Source: Antitrichia curtipendula
Taxonomy: Eukaryota > Streptophyta > Bryopsida > Hypnales > Leucodontaceae
DNA length: 64,000 bases
NCBI GenBank assembly: GCA_951230915.1
Contig: OX579634.1
Span: 12,302,725-12,366,724 of the forward strand
Reading direction: 5' to 3'
Of the stretch, positions 49,344 through 60,863 are shown piece after piece. The notes under the pieces are model-generated. The model searched no databases. It was not told where the DNA came from and saw nothing but the letters and a program-made list of their open reading frames with translations. Every line of letters begins with the position of its first letter. Position 1 is the stretch's first letter. A program made the position numbers and the translations under genes.

Positions 49344-50306
49344 TTTCCAAAACTCATTTGACTTTTCTTTTCATTCTTTAGATTAGATTTAAAAATCAAA
49401 ATTAACAATTAGAACCCCGATAGCTAGTTAGAATTTAGAAATTGCTAAAACCTTTTAACTTAACTAAAATTGTGGAAGTAATAATTGGATGAACTTTGAA
49501 TCAATTTGGGAATATTAATTTCATCCAAAAGAATTTCAAAAGGAATCTAACTTGATTTAGGAATCTTAGGAATACTAGAATATTGGAAAAAAGTTAAAAT
49601 CTAATTTATCCTTTTATTCTATAAAAACTTGTTGAATAACGAATTCCATCCAACTAAGGGGAATTTTAATTCATCCATAAGTTTTTACCTAACAATCCAA
49701 AATTCTTGCTTTTTACCTTGATAGAAAGGTAATTTCTTACTTTCTTCATAAAAACCATAAACCCTAAAAAATCGCTAAATTTAAATTAATAACTTAGAAT
49801 TGGAATTCATCTAATAACAATTAGGAATATTTTTAAGGAACAATTAAGGAATCTTTTGAGACTATAATCTTTTAGAGAATCTTTTGAAGAATCCTAAACC
49901 ACCTCTTCCTTTCAAAATTACTTTAATTTCAAAAGGAATAAAGAGTGGATAAATTTTGGCTTAATTTTGAATGCAAATTCTTAAAATAGGTCAAAATTAG
50001 GTTTTCTCTCAAAAATCCATTAGTAAAACTAATTAACATTTAAACCCTAACATTCAGATTTACTTATAATAGATTCTAGCTTAGATAGAAATCTACTTGC
50101 ATTCAACTAACCATAAAAGTCCTAATTCTTTAACCATTAGTGTGTTTCGAATTACTTAGATTAGATCAAAACCAACATAGCAAAGTGTCCATTGCTTGGA
50201 AGGCCAAAGAACACTACATTTGATTTCATCCCCTAGAAATTACTTTTCAGGCCGCTAAAACCCGTGTGCACGTTTTACCTCTAAAGGGGGGAGATTAAAA
50301 CACTCA

Positions 50307-50900
50307 CATGAGGTCACTGTATGCATTTATACAACCCACGTGTGGCAAAGATTTGGGACCCTCTATTTATTTTTTAAAATTTAAATAAAAAAAAAAATAT
50401 ATATATATATATGAGAAGATTTCTCTACTTTGAAAGTTTACGTTATAAATTATTGATAATTTTATACGTAAATTATAATTAGATATAAAATTTTGAAGTA
50501 AAAATATACACTGTAAAGCTCAAAATAATTTCACACCTCTATTGTAAATAAGAAAAAATTGTTTAAAAAATACACAAAAAATTCTCGAAAATGAGTCTCT
50601 ATTGAAAGTTTATATTTCTTGAATATAGATGCAATGGTTGTCTAAATGTATTCTCTATAAATAATTGGTTTGGATAACATGTCATCTTAGTTCATTTTTC
50701 AACCTTCTCTAGAAATCATTTCATATATTATTTGGATTGAAGATTTTGGCAATAGAATCTTATAGTCTTAATTAAACAATGCTCAAAATTGTAGGCTAAA
50801 ATTATAGTTTATTAAAAAGTAAATAGGAGGTCAAAAGATCATTTAGTCGCACGTGGTATACTATAGATACACTAAGTGGCCTCTCTGGGTAAGTCTTAAA
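50307..50900. mobile_element. Core between the 4.8-kb repeats, TIR element of about 0.55 kb
   Basis: The two ends are inverted repeats: CACGTGTGGCAAAGATTTGG with CCTCTATTTATTTTTT on the left, and on the minus strand from the right CACGTGCGACTAAATGATC with CCTCCTATTTACTTTTT. Related sequence occurs at 44220-44490. If the large repeats are LTRs, this is all the interior they enclose. No convincing tRNA primer site was seen after 50306 and no polypurine tract before 50907. Confidence 0.5.
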
Positions 50901-52481
50901 TGTGGGTGTGAGCCCTCAAGTTAGCACTTGGAGCTCTGGATTTATTTTTCGCGATTTAGTGATAGTTTTTAGTGTCAATTCATGCAAAATAGCATGAATA
51001 AGTCAGTTGAGAGGAGTTTGGTAGAAGTCCCTTCCAGATTAGCGAGGAGTCTTTCTAAAATCATGGAAAACACAAAATACTCTGCTTTTCTAGGTTTAGG
51101 TCTTAGTTTAGAGTCTTATAGTCCAGATTAGCATTTTTGAGAGATGTGAAGATGTGAGAGTTAGCCAGTTCTAGTGTTTTGTCCATGTAACACTCGACAT
51201 GTGAGTATATGTGACATCCTGGCTAAAGTGCAAGAGTCTATATCAAAGTTTAGAAGTATCTAGATCCAATTCATGTAGAATATGGACTAGTTACATGAAG
51301 ACCTATAAATCTTGAAGAATATGAATCAGAATGCAAAGTAGAAAAAGGGTGAAGTGATTGGAGCTTACAAAAAGGTGCTTTTAGGGTAAAGCATGCCAAG
51401 AGATCAACAGTGGAACTAATCATCCACAACAACCCCCGGTACCAGAATAATTTTCCCCCCGGGCGGAAATTATTAAGGAATTGCTAAATTTAGCATCCTT
51501 ATTGGAGGTTTGATTTTGCCCTTGGCTTTTGGACACTTTCTAGAAGTTTGCCCACAAGTTTCAGGATTTTACAAAACTCTACGATGACTCCATGGAAAGT
51601 CAACCGCCTTTAAAACTGATGGTAATTTCCTAGAAATTATCCAAAGTGCGGTAAAATCTCACTAAAAATTAGATTAGAGTTTTGTGTGCCAAAAAACCGA
51701 CCTGTCAAGTTTGAAGACTTTCTGTTAGTCAACAGTACCAGAATCAGCGATGACACCGAATTTAACAAGAATTTACAATATGACGACGGGTTGACCGACA
51801 AATCAAGAGCTTACGGTGTTGGAATGTCACAAATAAGGAGTCTTTTCTTGCTCTCATAAAACTTTCAAGCATCCTTAGCTAGTTAGTTTCTTTGAAAATT
51901 GCAATGTCCAATAGTTGGAATTTTGACTTTTTTTTGGAATTACCGTTAGTGGGGTTTGCAAATATTTATTACAGCCTAAAGGAAGGGGTTAGGGGGCCCC
52001 CTAAACTAATTAGCGTCTACTGAACGCAATGGCGCAATTGGTTTTCAATTTGAAGTTGTTCTCAAGAAGATAGGAAGAGCTCAACCGTAACTTTGACTTT
52101 TTTAGAGTAATTAGCGGTAATTCAAGGTTAATTTACAAAATATCTTAGTGAAAGTCAAAAATTGGATTTAGTTAAGATTTCAAATCTTCCTTTAAAAGCC
52201 AATTTAGATTAAATTAAGAATATTTGGAAATATCCTAAGGTTGTTTGCAAAATATCTCAAGGTCAAAATAGTTAATTTCCTAAATATCTTTGGGAAAAAT
52301 TGTAGATTTTATTTGGACAAGATTTCTTTTCTAATTAAAGCTTGTTCTAGAAAATTCTAATGATTAAACAAAGATCATTTAGCAAATATCTTAGGGTAGT
52401 TTAGAATTTAGCGTAGGGTAGTTTTTGAGTAAAAGAACTAATATCTCATGGTAAATTAAGGTGGTGGGGCCTTCTAGCAAG

Positions 52482-52490
52482 TATATAAGG
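52482..52490 (+). promoter_or_regulatory. Candidate TATA box in repeat 2
   Basis: TATATAAGG in AGCAAGTATATAAGGCCC, aligned with TATAAAAGG of repeat 1 and followed like it by GGCC and a C-rich run. Confidence 0.5.
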
Positions 52491-54770
52491 CCCCCCTCCA
52501 AAGTTTCTCATATCCCATTTTTTCATTATCTGCCTACCGACACTTTGTCGGAGTGTAGAGATTCTCTTTTGTTCAATTTGCTTACCGGCTTTGTCGGAAA
52601 CAATTAGTTAGGCCAAATTTGGGTCATCTTTGCTCACTTTGCTTTCTTTGCTTTCTTTTAGTGGAGGATTTGGTTAGAGGACTTGAAGTTCCCTTTTAAA
52701 CCATCAATACCACACTAAAACCACGCTTTGGGGTGGCCTCATCCCCCCAAACTTGCAAACCTTGTTTACATACTAATTTTGTGTTTTGTAATAGCCATTG
52801 AGTCAGAATTCTTAAGGCGGTGAAGCTAGTCTTTACTAAAAGATTCTAATACTCAAAATACCGGCCAAACTTTGTTGTATAACAAAGTTTGGTTTGACTT
52901 GATCCCTAATCTTTGGTTTAAATACTTCCATGTGTACCTCAATTAGGAATTAAAACCATCTGATACCTTGAGAATTATTTTAGTTCTTAATTTTTGGTTT
53001 AAACACTTTCATGTGTACCTCTTTTAAGAATTAAAACATTCCTACAACCACTTGGAACCATATTTTACGAGTTTAGCCTGGGGTTGCTCCCACACGGCGA
53101 AGCTTTGACCTTAGGACAATTTACCTTAAAGGAAGAAAGTTTGGGAAATACCCTTGGTCGTTGGGCTACTTAAGTCAAAACACACCAAGTGGTTTCCTTT
53201 CTTCTGCTGGAATTTGCTCACTTTGTTTTGTTTTTGCTTCCATTGCCAAATTGTGGATTTAGTTGATAGTTTAGTTTATCTTTGCCTTTGTTTAGTTTAA
53301 ATTACTTTGTCTTAGTTTATCCCAAAAAAACCAGAGAACCATTTAGTTTAGTTTATCCTTGCTTAGTTATCCCAAAAATCTCAAAAACCTCATTAATTAG
53401 CTGCTTTGTTTTAAAGTTCCTTCAAACCCATAGAAAAACCTTTAGATTAGTTGGAGCCTTAAGTTATTTAGTGAAGTTTAGTTTAGTTTTTTTCTTTTTT
53501 ATTAATCATTTAGTTTTAGTTTTAGTTTTAGTTTAATTAAGGACTAGTACTCCAGTTTAAAAACCTAAGAATCAGAGTCCAGTTTAAAAAACCCAAGAAC
53601 CAGAGCCCAATGAGAAGACCATAGGAATCAGCCCAACGAGAAGACTACAAGGATCATTGTTTAATTAAGGACTAGTAGTCCAGTTTAAAAAACCAAGAAC
53701 TAGAGTCTAGTTTAAAAAACCAAAGAACCAAAGCCCAACGAGAAGACCACAAGGATTAGACCAACAGAATAGTCAGGGAACAAGCGAGGGGAACATGGAA
53801 ACAATAGGGGAACGAGTCGGGGGAACGGGCGAGTGGCGCCTCACCAAGTGGCAGCCCCGGGCAAGCCCAACTTATGAATTCGGTGTCCAACTCGAATTTG
53901 GTGTCCAGTTCGAAAAATTCTCAAAACTTTGGTGAGAACTAATTCCAAAATTCTTAAACAAATTAAGGGTATAACAAAGCCTAGGCAGTTGATAGCCACG
54001 CCACAAATTTTGAACTTTCAAAGGAACACTCGGTTGCAACTAACTAGAAGCATAAGTTTTCCCCGCATTTAATTACAACTCATAGTCCTAATCAAAACAA
54101 CAAGAATGAGAAGATTTGACGAAGAAACATAATAAAAAGACAAAGTGGCGGCTTGAGAAGAAATTAGGATTAAAATACTAATTTTTCCAACGAATCTAAC
54201 TATTTACGTGGGTTTTGTTTTTGTTTTGTTGCGTGTTTTCCTATTCATTTACTATTCATTTAGGATTTGTTTTGGTTTTTATTCCATTATTATTCATCTA
54301 CTATTCATTGCAGGACAATTTGTTTTTAATAACATTCTAATGAATAGTTAGTTTTGTTTGTTATTTATTAGTTTATTATTTTTGTTGGATTAATCTATTA
54401 TTTTTGTTGACTTCTTGTTTTTTCCTATTTGGCTTATTAGTCCTAATAAAACAAAATCCAAGTCAACAAGACCAACTAATTCCTTCCAAAAATACTTTGA
54501 ATGTTTATTTTATTCTAAATTAATTCTTAAATAAAATAAACATTCAAAGTAGTTGGAAATAAGGCCTTGAAGTTTATTTTAATTCAAAGAGTTGTTTTAA
54601 AAATCAACTAAAAATCATTATAAATTTAACGTAAATTCCTAAACTCAAAGGAATTAAGTTAAATACTTAGACTAACCCTTTTATTTATAGGAAATTAGCC
54701 AGAAAGGATGTAGGAAAGAGATTTTCCACACATTCTAACACCAAACTCTCATCAAATAGACGGAGTACAC

Positions 54771-54860
54771 ATGATGGAGGATGACGGTTATTTTGAGTCC
54801 ATTATGCTAGTGATTTGCGATGACGGGACTGTGGCCATGATAGACACAGAGGTTTGTTAA
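54771..54860 (+). CDS. Conserved mini-ORF (putative first coding exon), repeat 2
   Basis: The frame encodes MMEDDGYFESIMLVICDDGT, then VAMIDTEVC and TAA. It aligns with the mini-ORF at 49266 through MED, IM, V, CDDGTV and DTE. A donor-like GTTTGT follows the DTE codons, at the same place as GTATGA in the other copy. The product is not recognised. Confidence 0.4.
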   Translation: MMEDDGYFESIMLVICDDGTVAMIDTEVC

Positions 54861-55727
54861 TTTTGCCCTTTCTTTTGCTTTGTTTTTGTTTTCAAATTAA
54901 AGTTAGAATCATTGTTGTTAAAAGTTAGTTTTTAATTAGAATTTTAGGATTTAAGTTAGAGTTTAGAATCTAATAGGTAATTTAGAGGTTACTAAAGTCA
55001 AATCACACCTAAAATTTAATCCAACAACGAAAAGTTACTAATAATTAACCGTAACTATAAAATTGGATGATAATTTAAGATTTTCATCCAAAAAAATCTT
55101 TAAAGAATATTTTAGGAAAGAATCAAACAAGAATCCATAAAGATTCCAAAATACCTTTTTTACTTTTGAAAATACTTTATTTTTGAAGGATAAAAGGTTG
55201 GATGAAGTTTGAGACCAATTTTGGATGAAAAACATCCAAATAGGTCAAAATCCCAATTAATCTTAAGAATCTATAATTTAAAGGAATTACTAACTTAACC
55301 TTAGAATTTAGAATTTAGAATTATTTTGGATTGATTTGCTATTTTAGATTAGTGGATGAAGGTTAGCACAACTAAGAGGTCGAACTCATCCCATGGTAAA
55401 TTTTGCTAGGAATCTTGGAATCTAATTTTTTTACCATTCTGGGAAGGAAATTTTATATTCTAAAAGGCTACTTAGATATAATTTTAGTTAGATTAGATTT
55501 CGTTTTCTTTTCTCATTTTACCTAACCATAACGTTTTAACTCATTTAACAATTAGTGTTTATTAGAATTAGTGGAATTTTACATGATTATTAGTCACAAA
55601 AAGTGTCCATTGCTTGGAAGGCAAACACTTGTTTAGGAACACCCAATTAGAAGTGAATCTCCAACAAAACAGCCGCTACAATCCGTGTGTAACTTTCTGA
55701 CTCAAGGGTGGAATTAGAAACACTCAC

Positions 55728-56484
55728 AGTGGGCGGCACATTCTTGGATATGCATGTGAAGATACTTGTCTTTCAACCTTAACAAGGTCTCTGTCGTTAT
55801 TGAGGCATTTTCCGTACATAATTGCACAACATTCGCAGGTCTAACGGCTTCAATGTATTTTGCCATTACATTTGTCGTGTATGCAATGTCCTTCTTTTCT
55901 CTAGTAGTGTCAATTGATCTCAAAAAAATGTCACCGGTAGGGCAAACAAGTATTATGTTCAGCAACGGACGAGTGTTGGTATTAGACTGGCCATCCGAAC
56001 AAATAGTTGCTCCGTATTGGTTGATAGAGGTCTTTGTACGCTCAGAGACCATGATTTTAATTGCATCCAACTTCACATCTATCATTTTCGTGCACACCTC
56101 ATTGTAAGATGGCGGTTGGTAGACAAATCTAGCAGTTGTTGTTTCCTTCGTGACTTTTATAAAGGCCAGATGACGCACGGCGTTGAATGCAATGTTTGCC
56201 TTATAAAAGAACAATGCCCACAACTTGTCCAACTTCTGTCTAACCCCCATCTGTAACGCCTCATCCATGCTCCACTGACGAGAAGTGGTACGCATAGTCC
56301 TCCTTCTTTCCATCGTTGTTGGCGTTGAATCTACTAAATATGTGTTAGGAGGCATTGGTTCGTCATCATTGATAGAACATAAGGGCCTAGCTGCACACAC
56401 GCCCACATTAGGCTCTACAACGGACTTAGCCACAATTGCAACATTAAGAAATGACGCTTCCAGATTTTCAAGGCACATTTCCAT
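55728..56484 (-). pseudogene. hAT transposase, DUF659 region, interrupted after CAAHC
   Basis: Starting from the ATG at 56484, the product has a poorly conserved N-terminus. From about residue 92 the DUF659 domain is clear: FYKANIAFNAVRH, FVYQPPSYNEV, SDGQSNTNTRPLLNII, FLRSIDTT, NVVQLCTENASI and HIQECAAHC. The first catalytic Asp is present (SDG). The second, normally in TDNA, is Glu here (TENA). The frame stops six codons into the adjoining repeat at 55714. The BED zinc finger expected upstream was not recognised. The gene continues at 45488, so the inserted repeats broke it; both stops in the distal part show later decay. Confidence 0.85.
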
Positions 56485-57039
56485 TGTAACAACCCACCAC
56501 CCACCACAATTCTAAAACTTCTCTAATACAAACGACGGGATTCATCGACAAAGCTCAGATGTGTCCAAGCTACCATATCCAAAGTGAATGAATGCCCTCT
56601 TCCGCACAAGCACTTTGATCCAACCGTAGAAAATTCATAACCTCGTGTTCACATTTAATCCATCGTCTGATTCCAAATGCAACCAAGGGTCCCACTCCTT
56701 TGTAGCCCTTCTCATATTGTTTACATTCAACCTCCTTTGAACACCTCAACCCACTATATGGAAGATCTTCAATGGTCCTTAATCAAAAGTTATCTTACCA
56801 ATCCAAGTGACCAATAGAAAGAAGTAATGACAAAGCCACCCGTCTCAAGAGGTCTTTTGAACCCCTCAAAACAACATGGTTGCCCTCTGAAGACTTAAAC
56901 GTCTACAGGAAGCCTCTTTCGAAGGTTCCAGACAAGAGTTCATCAGCAAAGCGCACCCTCAGGCTTTATAGTCCAATCCCCTTTTGACCTGAGGGCATCC
57001 AATCCACGACAAGGGATAATACAGTGTGACATTCATCAA
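56485..57039. other. 5' flank of the hAT gene
   Basis: On the minus strand a stretch reads CKQYEKGYKGVGPLVAFGIR and then a stop, open but not recognisable as a BED finger. Nothing else assignable. Confidence 0.3.
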
Positions 57040-57345
57040 CCCAAAGTCACCCTAGGGGCGACCGAGGGTCCAAGGAGACTTATATAGGGCGCGTGCGGCT
57101 GAAAGGGCGACTTTGGGTCCAATGAGTGCTTGTAGGTCCCAAGGATGAGTACGCATGTAGGTGAGGTGACCGCGGGTCCTTGCACAACCAAGTCGGATCC
57201 AAAGGAGGCGGCCACGGATGCAGAAAGGGTAACTACATGTCTCGTAGGACATGCATACAAATCTGGAATGGACAACTACGGGTCATTAATGGGTGACCAC
57301 AGATTTTGGTGGATAACCGTGGATCCCTTATTTGAATACAAGTAC
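57040..57345. repeat. GGGCGAC/GGGTCC-type degenerate minisatellite
   Basis: Repeated words GGGCGACCGAGGGTCC, GGGCGACTTTGGGTCC, GGTGACCGCGGGTCC and GGTGACCACAG at spacings of roughly 40-60 bases. Similar to 44590-44960. Probably the subterminal repeat region of the hAT element upstream of its transposase. Confidence 0.5.
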
Positions 57346-57567
57346 TGATGTAATGGTATGTGGTTGAACTCTATCATTATTAGAGTAACTTACAATTTCA
57401 TAAATTCCATAATTTATGAATGTTTATACCAACACTGATTTTGGAATTTGAACTAAATTAACCATTGAATACGTGAATGACATAAGCCTTTGTTGAACTT
57501 CTAGAAATTTGATTTAGCTTGGTCACAAAGACAACTTCGTCATAAGTTGTATCAATTATTTTTGGCC
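57346..57567. other. Short spacer
   Basis: No feature recognised between the hAT subterminal repeats and the next element. Confidence 0.3.
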
Positions 57568-57575
57568 ATGTAGCC

Positions 57576-60177
57576 CAGGGTTGTCATAGTGGACGGGTCG
57601 AGGTGATCGGACGGGACGGACGAACGGGCAAACCGGACCGGACAACCGGACGTCTCGGACAACCCAGACGCTTTTCATTTTTTCAATTTTCCAATTGACA
57701 ACTCGCTTCCACGGTGGCGGTCCACGCTGAAATCAGGGCGCGGACGTGAAAGTCGGGGCGGGGATGTCATCGTCAGTGCAGGGACTTTATAGGGCGCGGA
57801 CGGATTCGTTAAGGCGCGAACGTCCTAGAAGGGCGCGGACATCCCACTCCTCAGCCATAGTATGGGGGGGAAGTAAAAATAGAAGTTGAACTTGGTCATG
57901 GGATTCTTCTTTTCCATGGAGAGGGGGAACCCATTAATGCAGCTAGCTTTTAATTTGATTTCAGGGAAATATCTTCAAGTCAATGGCCGCATTAAGGGGT
58001 CCAACTACTTTTTGAGTTCAAAGATCATGTATGGAAGCATGTTGCTCCCTTCTTGGGCCCAGACCTCTCCTTCATGCCTTCACCATGCACTTGCGAACTA
58101 GGACCTACCCGCAAAAAAGGAAATTTCAGAAAATGAAAATTGACTTGCTCGCTTCAATTAAAAAAATTTGAAAGTAGACGCTAGAAGTTTTTGGATTTAT
58201 AACAAAAGATAAGGTACATATTTTTCTTAATTCAAGTTGAAGGATGCATTTATAAATTCTCCAAATAGGAACTATACTCTTCTTTTCTTTAATTTTTTTT
58301 AATTTTTTTTAAAGGTTTAGCCTTTATATTGATGATTTAGACATTGAATATTCATAAAACTTGTTTGAAATGTTCAATTTCTTTTTTGTCTACATACTAG
58401 GTTTTGCTATTGTAATGGACAAATGGAACATTGGAGTTGCATAGGGTTCCCAACAATCATATTGTAATATTATTAAAATTATCCTTAAAATACTTATGTG
58501 TCTAAATGTAAAGGTTTTCTAAATACATAACTAACTTTAACATTTGGCTTGTAATTTCATATAAGCCATGTAATCCCAATGTTAAATTACCATCAAAATC
58601 TTTCTATGTAGTTATTAAAATAAATCAAATTGATTTAAAAAAATTGAAGAAGAATGAAATTATATCACCATGCATAAATAATCTAAAAGAAATAAAAATA
58701 GAATAAAAAAAATGTGGCTAATATAAATCATTGCAAATCCAAATGCTCAATTCACCAATAAAAATGCCAAATTCCTATAAATATCCATTAAAGCAATCAA
58801 ATTTATTTTTAAAAATAGATTGAAGATGATTGATGTAAATTTTAATAAAGTCCAATGTTCAATTTTTTAATTTAAAGGGCACACTTTTCTACATACCCAC
58901 AAAACTAATCCAAAAGAATTTTTTTTTATCAAAATCTAAAATATAAGGTTGATGTAAATCTTGATGCAATTCTAATATTGAATTTAATAATTGGAAGGGC
59001 AAGTCTTTGTTCCTATGTACAAAAATAGTCTAAATTTGAGATTTAAAAAAAATATTGAATTCACAACATTCAAACTTAATATACAAAATTGTTTTCTAAC
59101 AAAGACTCTTATCACGTTGTATTACAAACTATGACAATCAAAAATTCTTAACAAAATTCTTATACAATAGGTACCAAGTCAAATTTTTGAATTGAAGATC
59201 TATAAAAATATTTAAATTTTAGCAACTAAGAAGAGAATTCATCATTCTTTTATTTTGGAAGAAGAATCCTATGTCACATTGAATGAGTGAGGCTCCCCCC
59301 TAAATCAAATTCTTCTATTGGTTTAACTTTCCAAATATCGTTTCCGCTGATGCATTAGCAGCTGTCCCTGCAGAATTTATTTTGACAACAACCTTCTTTT
59401 GGGATTTGCGACTTCAATTTTAACAATCTTGGGGCGTGTAATATACCATTGGAAAGGTATTTTCAAGATCTTTCTAATGCTATATTACACGCCTCAATAT
59501 TCTCAAAATCGTTGTCGCAAAACTGGAATGAAATAGCGTCCCCACCTAGTCACAACTTCCCCGCCCAAGTGTTCCCGTCCAGCCCTAGTGTCCCCGCCCT
59601 AGCATCTTTGCCTGTACAAGTGTTTGCGCCCATACGGAAAAATCCCATCGACCTCAAGGTCTAAGTTTTAGCAAAGCCTCTTCCAAAGAAACTTGGCACT
59701 CATGCGTTCCCGCCAATGCATTAGCAGCTATCCCTGCAGAATTTGTTTTGGCAGCAACCTTCTTTTCGGATTTGCGACTTCAATTTTAACAATCTTAGGG
59801 CTTGTAATATACCATTGGAAAGGTATTTTCAATACCTTTTTCATGGTATATTACAAGCCCCAAGATTGTTAAAATTAAAGTCGCAAAACTGAAATGAAAT
59901 AGCGTTAATTCTAATGGTGAGATTGTTCTAGCAAAAAACGTTCGTCTGACTTCTGTCCGTGCCCCGACATAGTCTCGTCCCCGCCCTGGCTTCTGTCCGC
60001 GCCCCTACCGGTGACGTCCGCACCCTGGATCCTACTTAGCAGCCAGGTGGCGTCAAAGGGGCAGCCACATCACTTATTTTTTCAATGGCAGAAAGTCAAC
60101 TTAGTGTTGACCACATCGGACGGGCGAGACCTCTATCGGACGGGCGAACCGGACGTCCGTCCACTATGACAACCCTG
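57576..60177. mobile_element. Non-autonomous hAT-type element, 2602 bp, with target-site duplication
   Basis: The left end is CAGGGTTGTCATAGTGGACG and the right end is its reverse complement apart from the inner bases. ATGTAGCC (57568-57575) and ATGTAGCT (60178-60185) flank it, an 8-bp duplication matching at 7 of 8 positions. CAGGG-type ends with 8-bp duplications are hAT hallmarks. Just inside both ends lie GACGGGC and CGGACG-type subterminal repeats; the centre (58100-59300) is AT-rich. Two large hairpins occur at 59420-59510 and 59775-59895. No transposase frame remains; the open frame at 57886-58101 is not recognised. Confidence 0.85.
59348..59905. repeat. Direct repeat carrying long hairpins inside the hAT-type element
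   Basis: GCATTAGCAGCTGTCCCTGC (near 59350) and GCATTAGCAGCTATCCCTGC (near 59710) start two units of about 190 bp, some 360 bp apart. Each has TTGCGACTTCAATTTTAAC, then the ATACCATTGGAAAGG hairpin, then the inverted form of the same flank. The second hairpin is nearly perfect over about 50 bases per arm (59775-59895). Confidence 0.7.
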
Positions 60178-60185
60178 ATGTAGCT

Positions 60186-60863
60186 GTTAAAATTCAAATT
60201 AGACATGTTAAAGATCCAAAAATAAATAAAAATTAAAAATTACGGTATCATTTATGACTTAAAAGATTAAAATGGTTCCTCATGAAAGTGTAAACAATAA
60301 TGCAAAAGTGATTTAGAATCTTTCAATGCCTTTTCCGAATGTAAAATCTAATAACTAAGTTGGTCACCTAAAAAATATGAGGTTAAAGGGCGTAGCATGG
60401 ATAACTCCTATCAATTCATGGCTTCTAAAATTGCATTTCTATTGTCATTTTGTTCCAAAGATCTAGTCATCTGGTGTATTTGAGGCTCATATTGAACACC
60501 CACTTTCATACAATCAATGTAAAGAGAAAAAATGGTATCTTTGCAATTTACGTTAACCCTCTCAAATATTAGGGGGGGGGGGTGCCTTGGCGTGTTTGTA
60601 ATTGCGTAACTGCGTTTAGGGCATTTCAAATTATTGTACTCAAATATTGAAGGACTTTGAGGGCTTCATATTAGGAATATAATAAAATAGACACAAATTC
60701 ATTAACACAACAATGATGGAGTTCATAGAAAAATATATTTTTATTCATCAAAAAGCAACATAGATTTCACCCTAGATTTCACCCACTTAATCCCGTAGAA
60801 AAGTCAAAAAATAATACATAGCTTTTCATATATATACTATACTAGAATCTGCAACCACCCAAA
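60186..60863. other. Intergenic DNA
   Basis: Contains a run of nine or more G at 60570-60580. A minus-strand open frame (60411-60629) of unknown identity spans it and is not supported as a gene. Confidence 0.3.

Larger units (their letters stand above)
45489..50306 (+). repeat. First 4.8-kb direct repeat, LTR-like
   Basis: It begins near TGTAAGCCTTCAAG (45500) and ends AAACACTCA (50306), a TG...CA frame like an LTR. The whole length is paralleled by 50907-55727, best in the first 1.5 kb (TGGATTTATTTTTCGCGATTT, CATGCAAAATAGCATGAAT) and more loosely later (ACGGCGAAGCTTTGAC, GTGTCCATTGCTTGGAAGGC). Seen inside: a TATA box at 47069, a leader, a CAA-rich stretch ending in a GTAAGA donor (48787), and a 25-residue open frame at 49266. 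Together with its partner it interrupts the hAT gene. No reverse transcriptase or other retroelement protein is present. Confidence 0.65.
50907..55727 (+). repeat. Second 4.8-kb direct repeat, LTR-like
   Basis: It starts TGTGAGCCCTCAAG and ends AAACACTCA or CACA, directly against the hAT DUF659 exon. Layout matches repeat 1 in the same order: TGGATTTATTTTTCGCGATTT, TATATAAGG promoter, CGGCGAAGCTTTGAC, a leader, mini-ORF at 54771 and GTGTCCATTGCTTGGAAGGC near the end. The two copies are clearly diverged, so the duplication is old by the LTR-clock argument if these are LTRs. Confidence 0.65.

Noticed and set aside
50392..50411. AT dinucleotide microsatellite
   Set aside because: Ordinary simple repeat within the TIR element; of no special interest.
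53480..53540. TTTAGTTTTAGTTTTAG repeat as telomeric sequence
   Set aside because: It is a local TTTTAG-type simple repeat in repeat 2 and does not match the plant telomere unit.
45495..55732. A 5-bp target duplication for the LTR-like insert
   Set aside because: Bases outside the TG...CA limits (GGAGG and CAGTG or GTGGG) do not match convincingly.
57886..58101. 71-residue open frame in the hAT-type element
   Set aside because: No homology, no context; probably chance.
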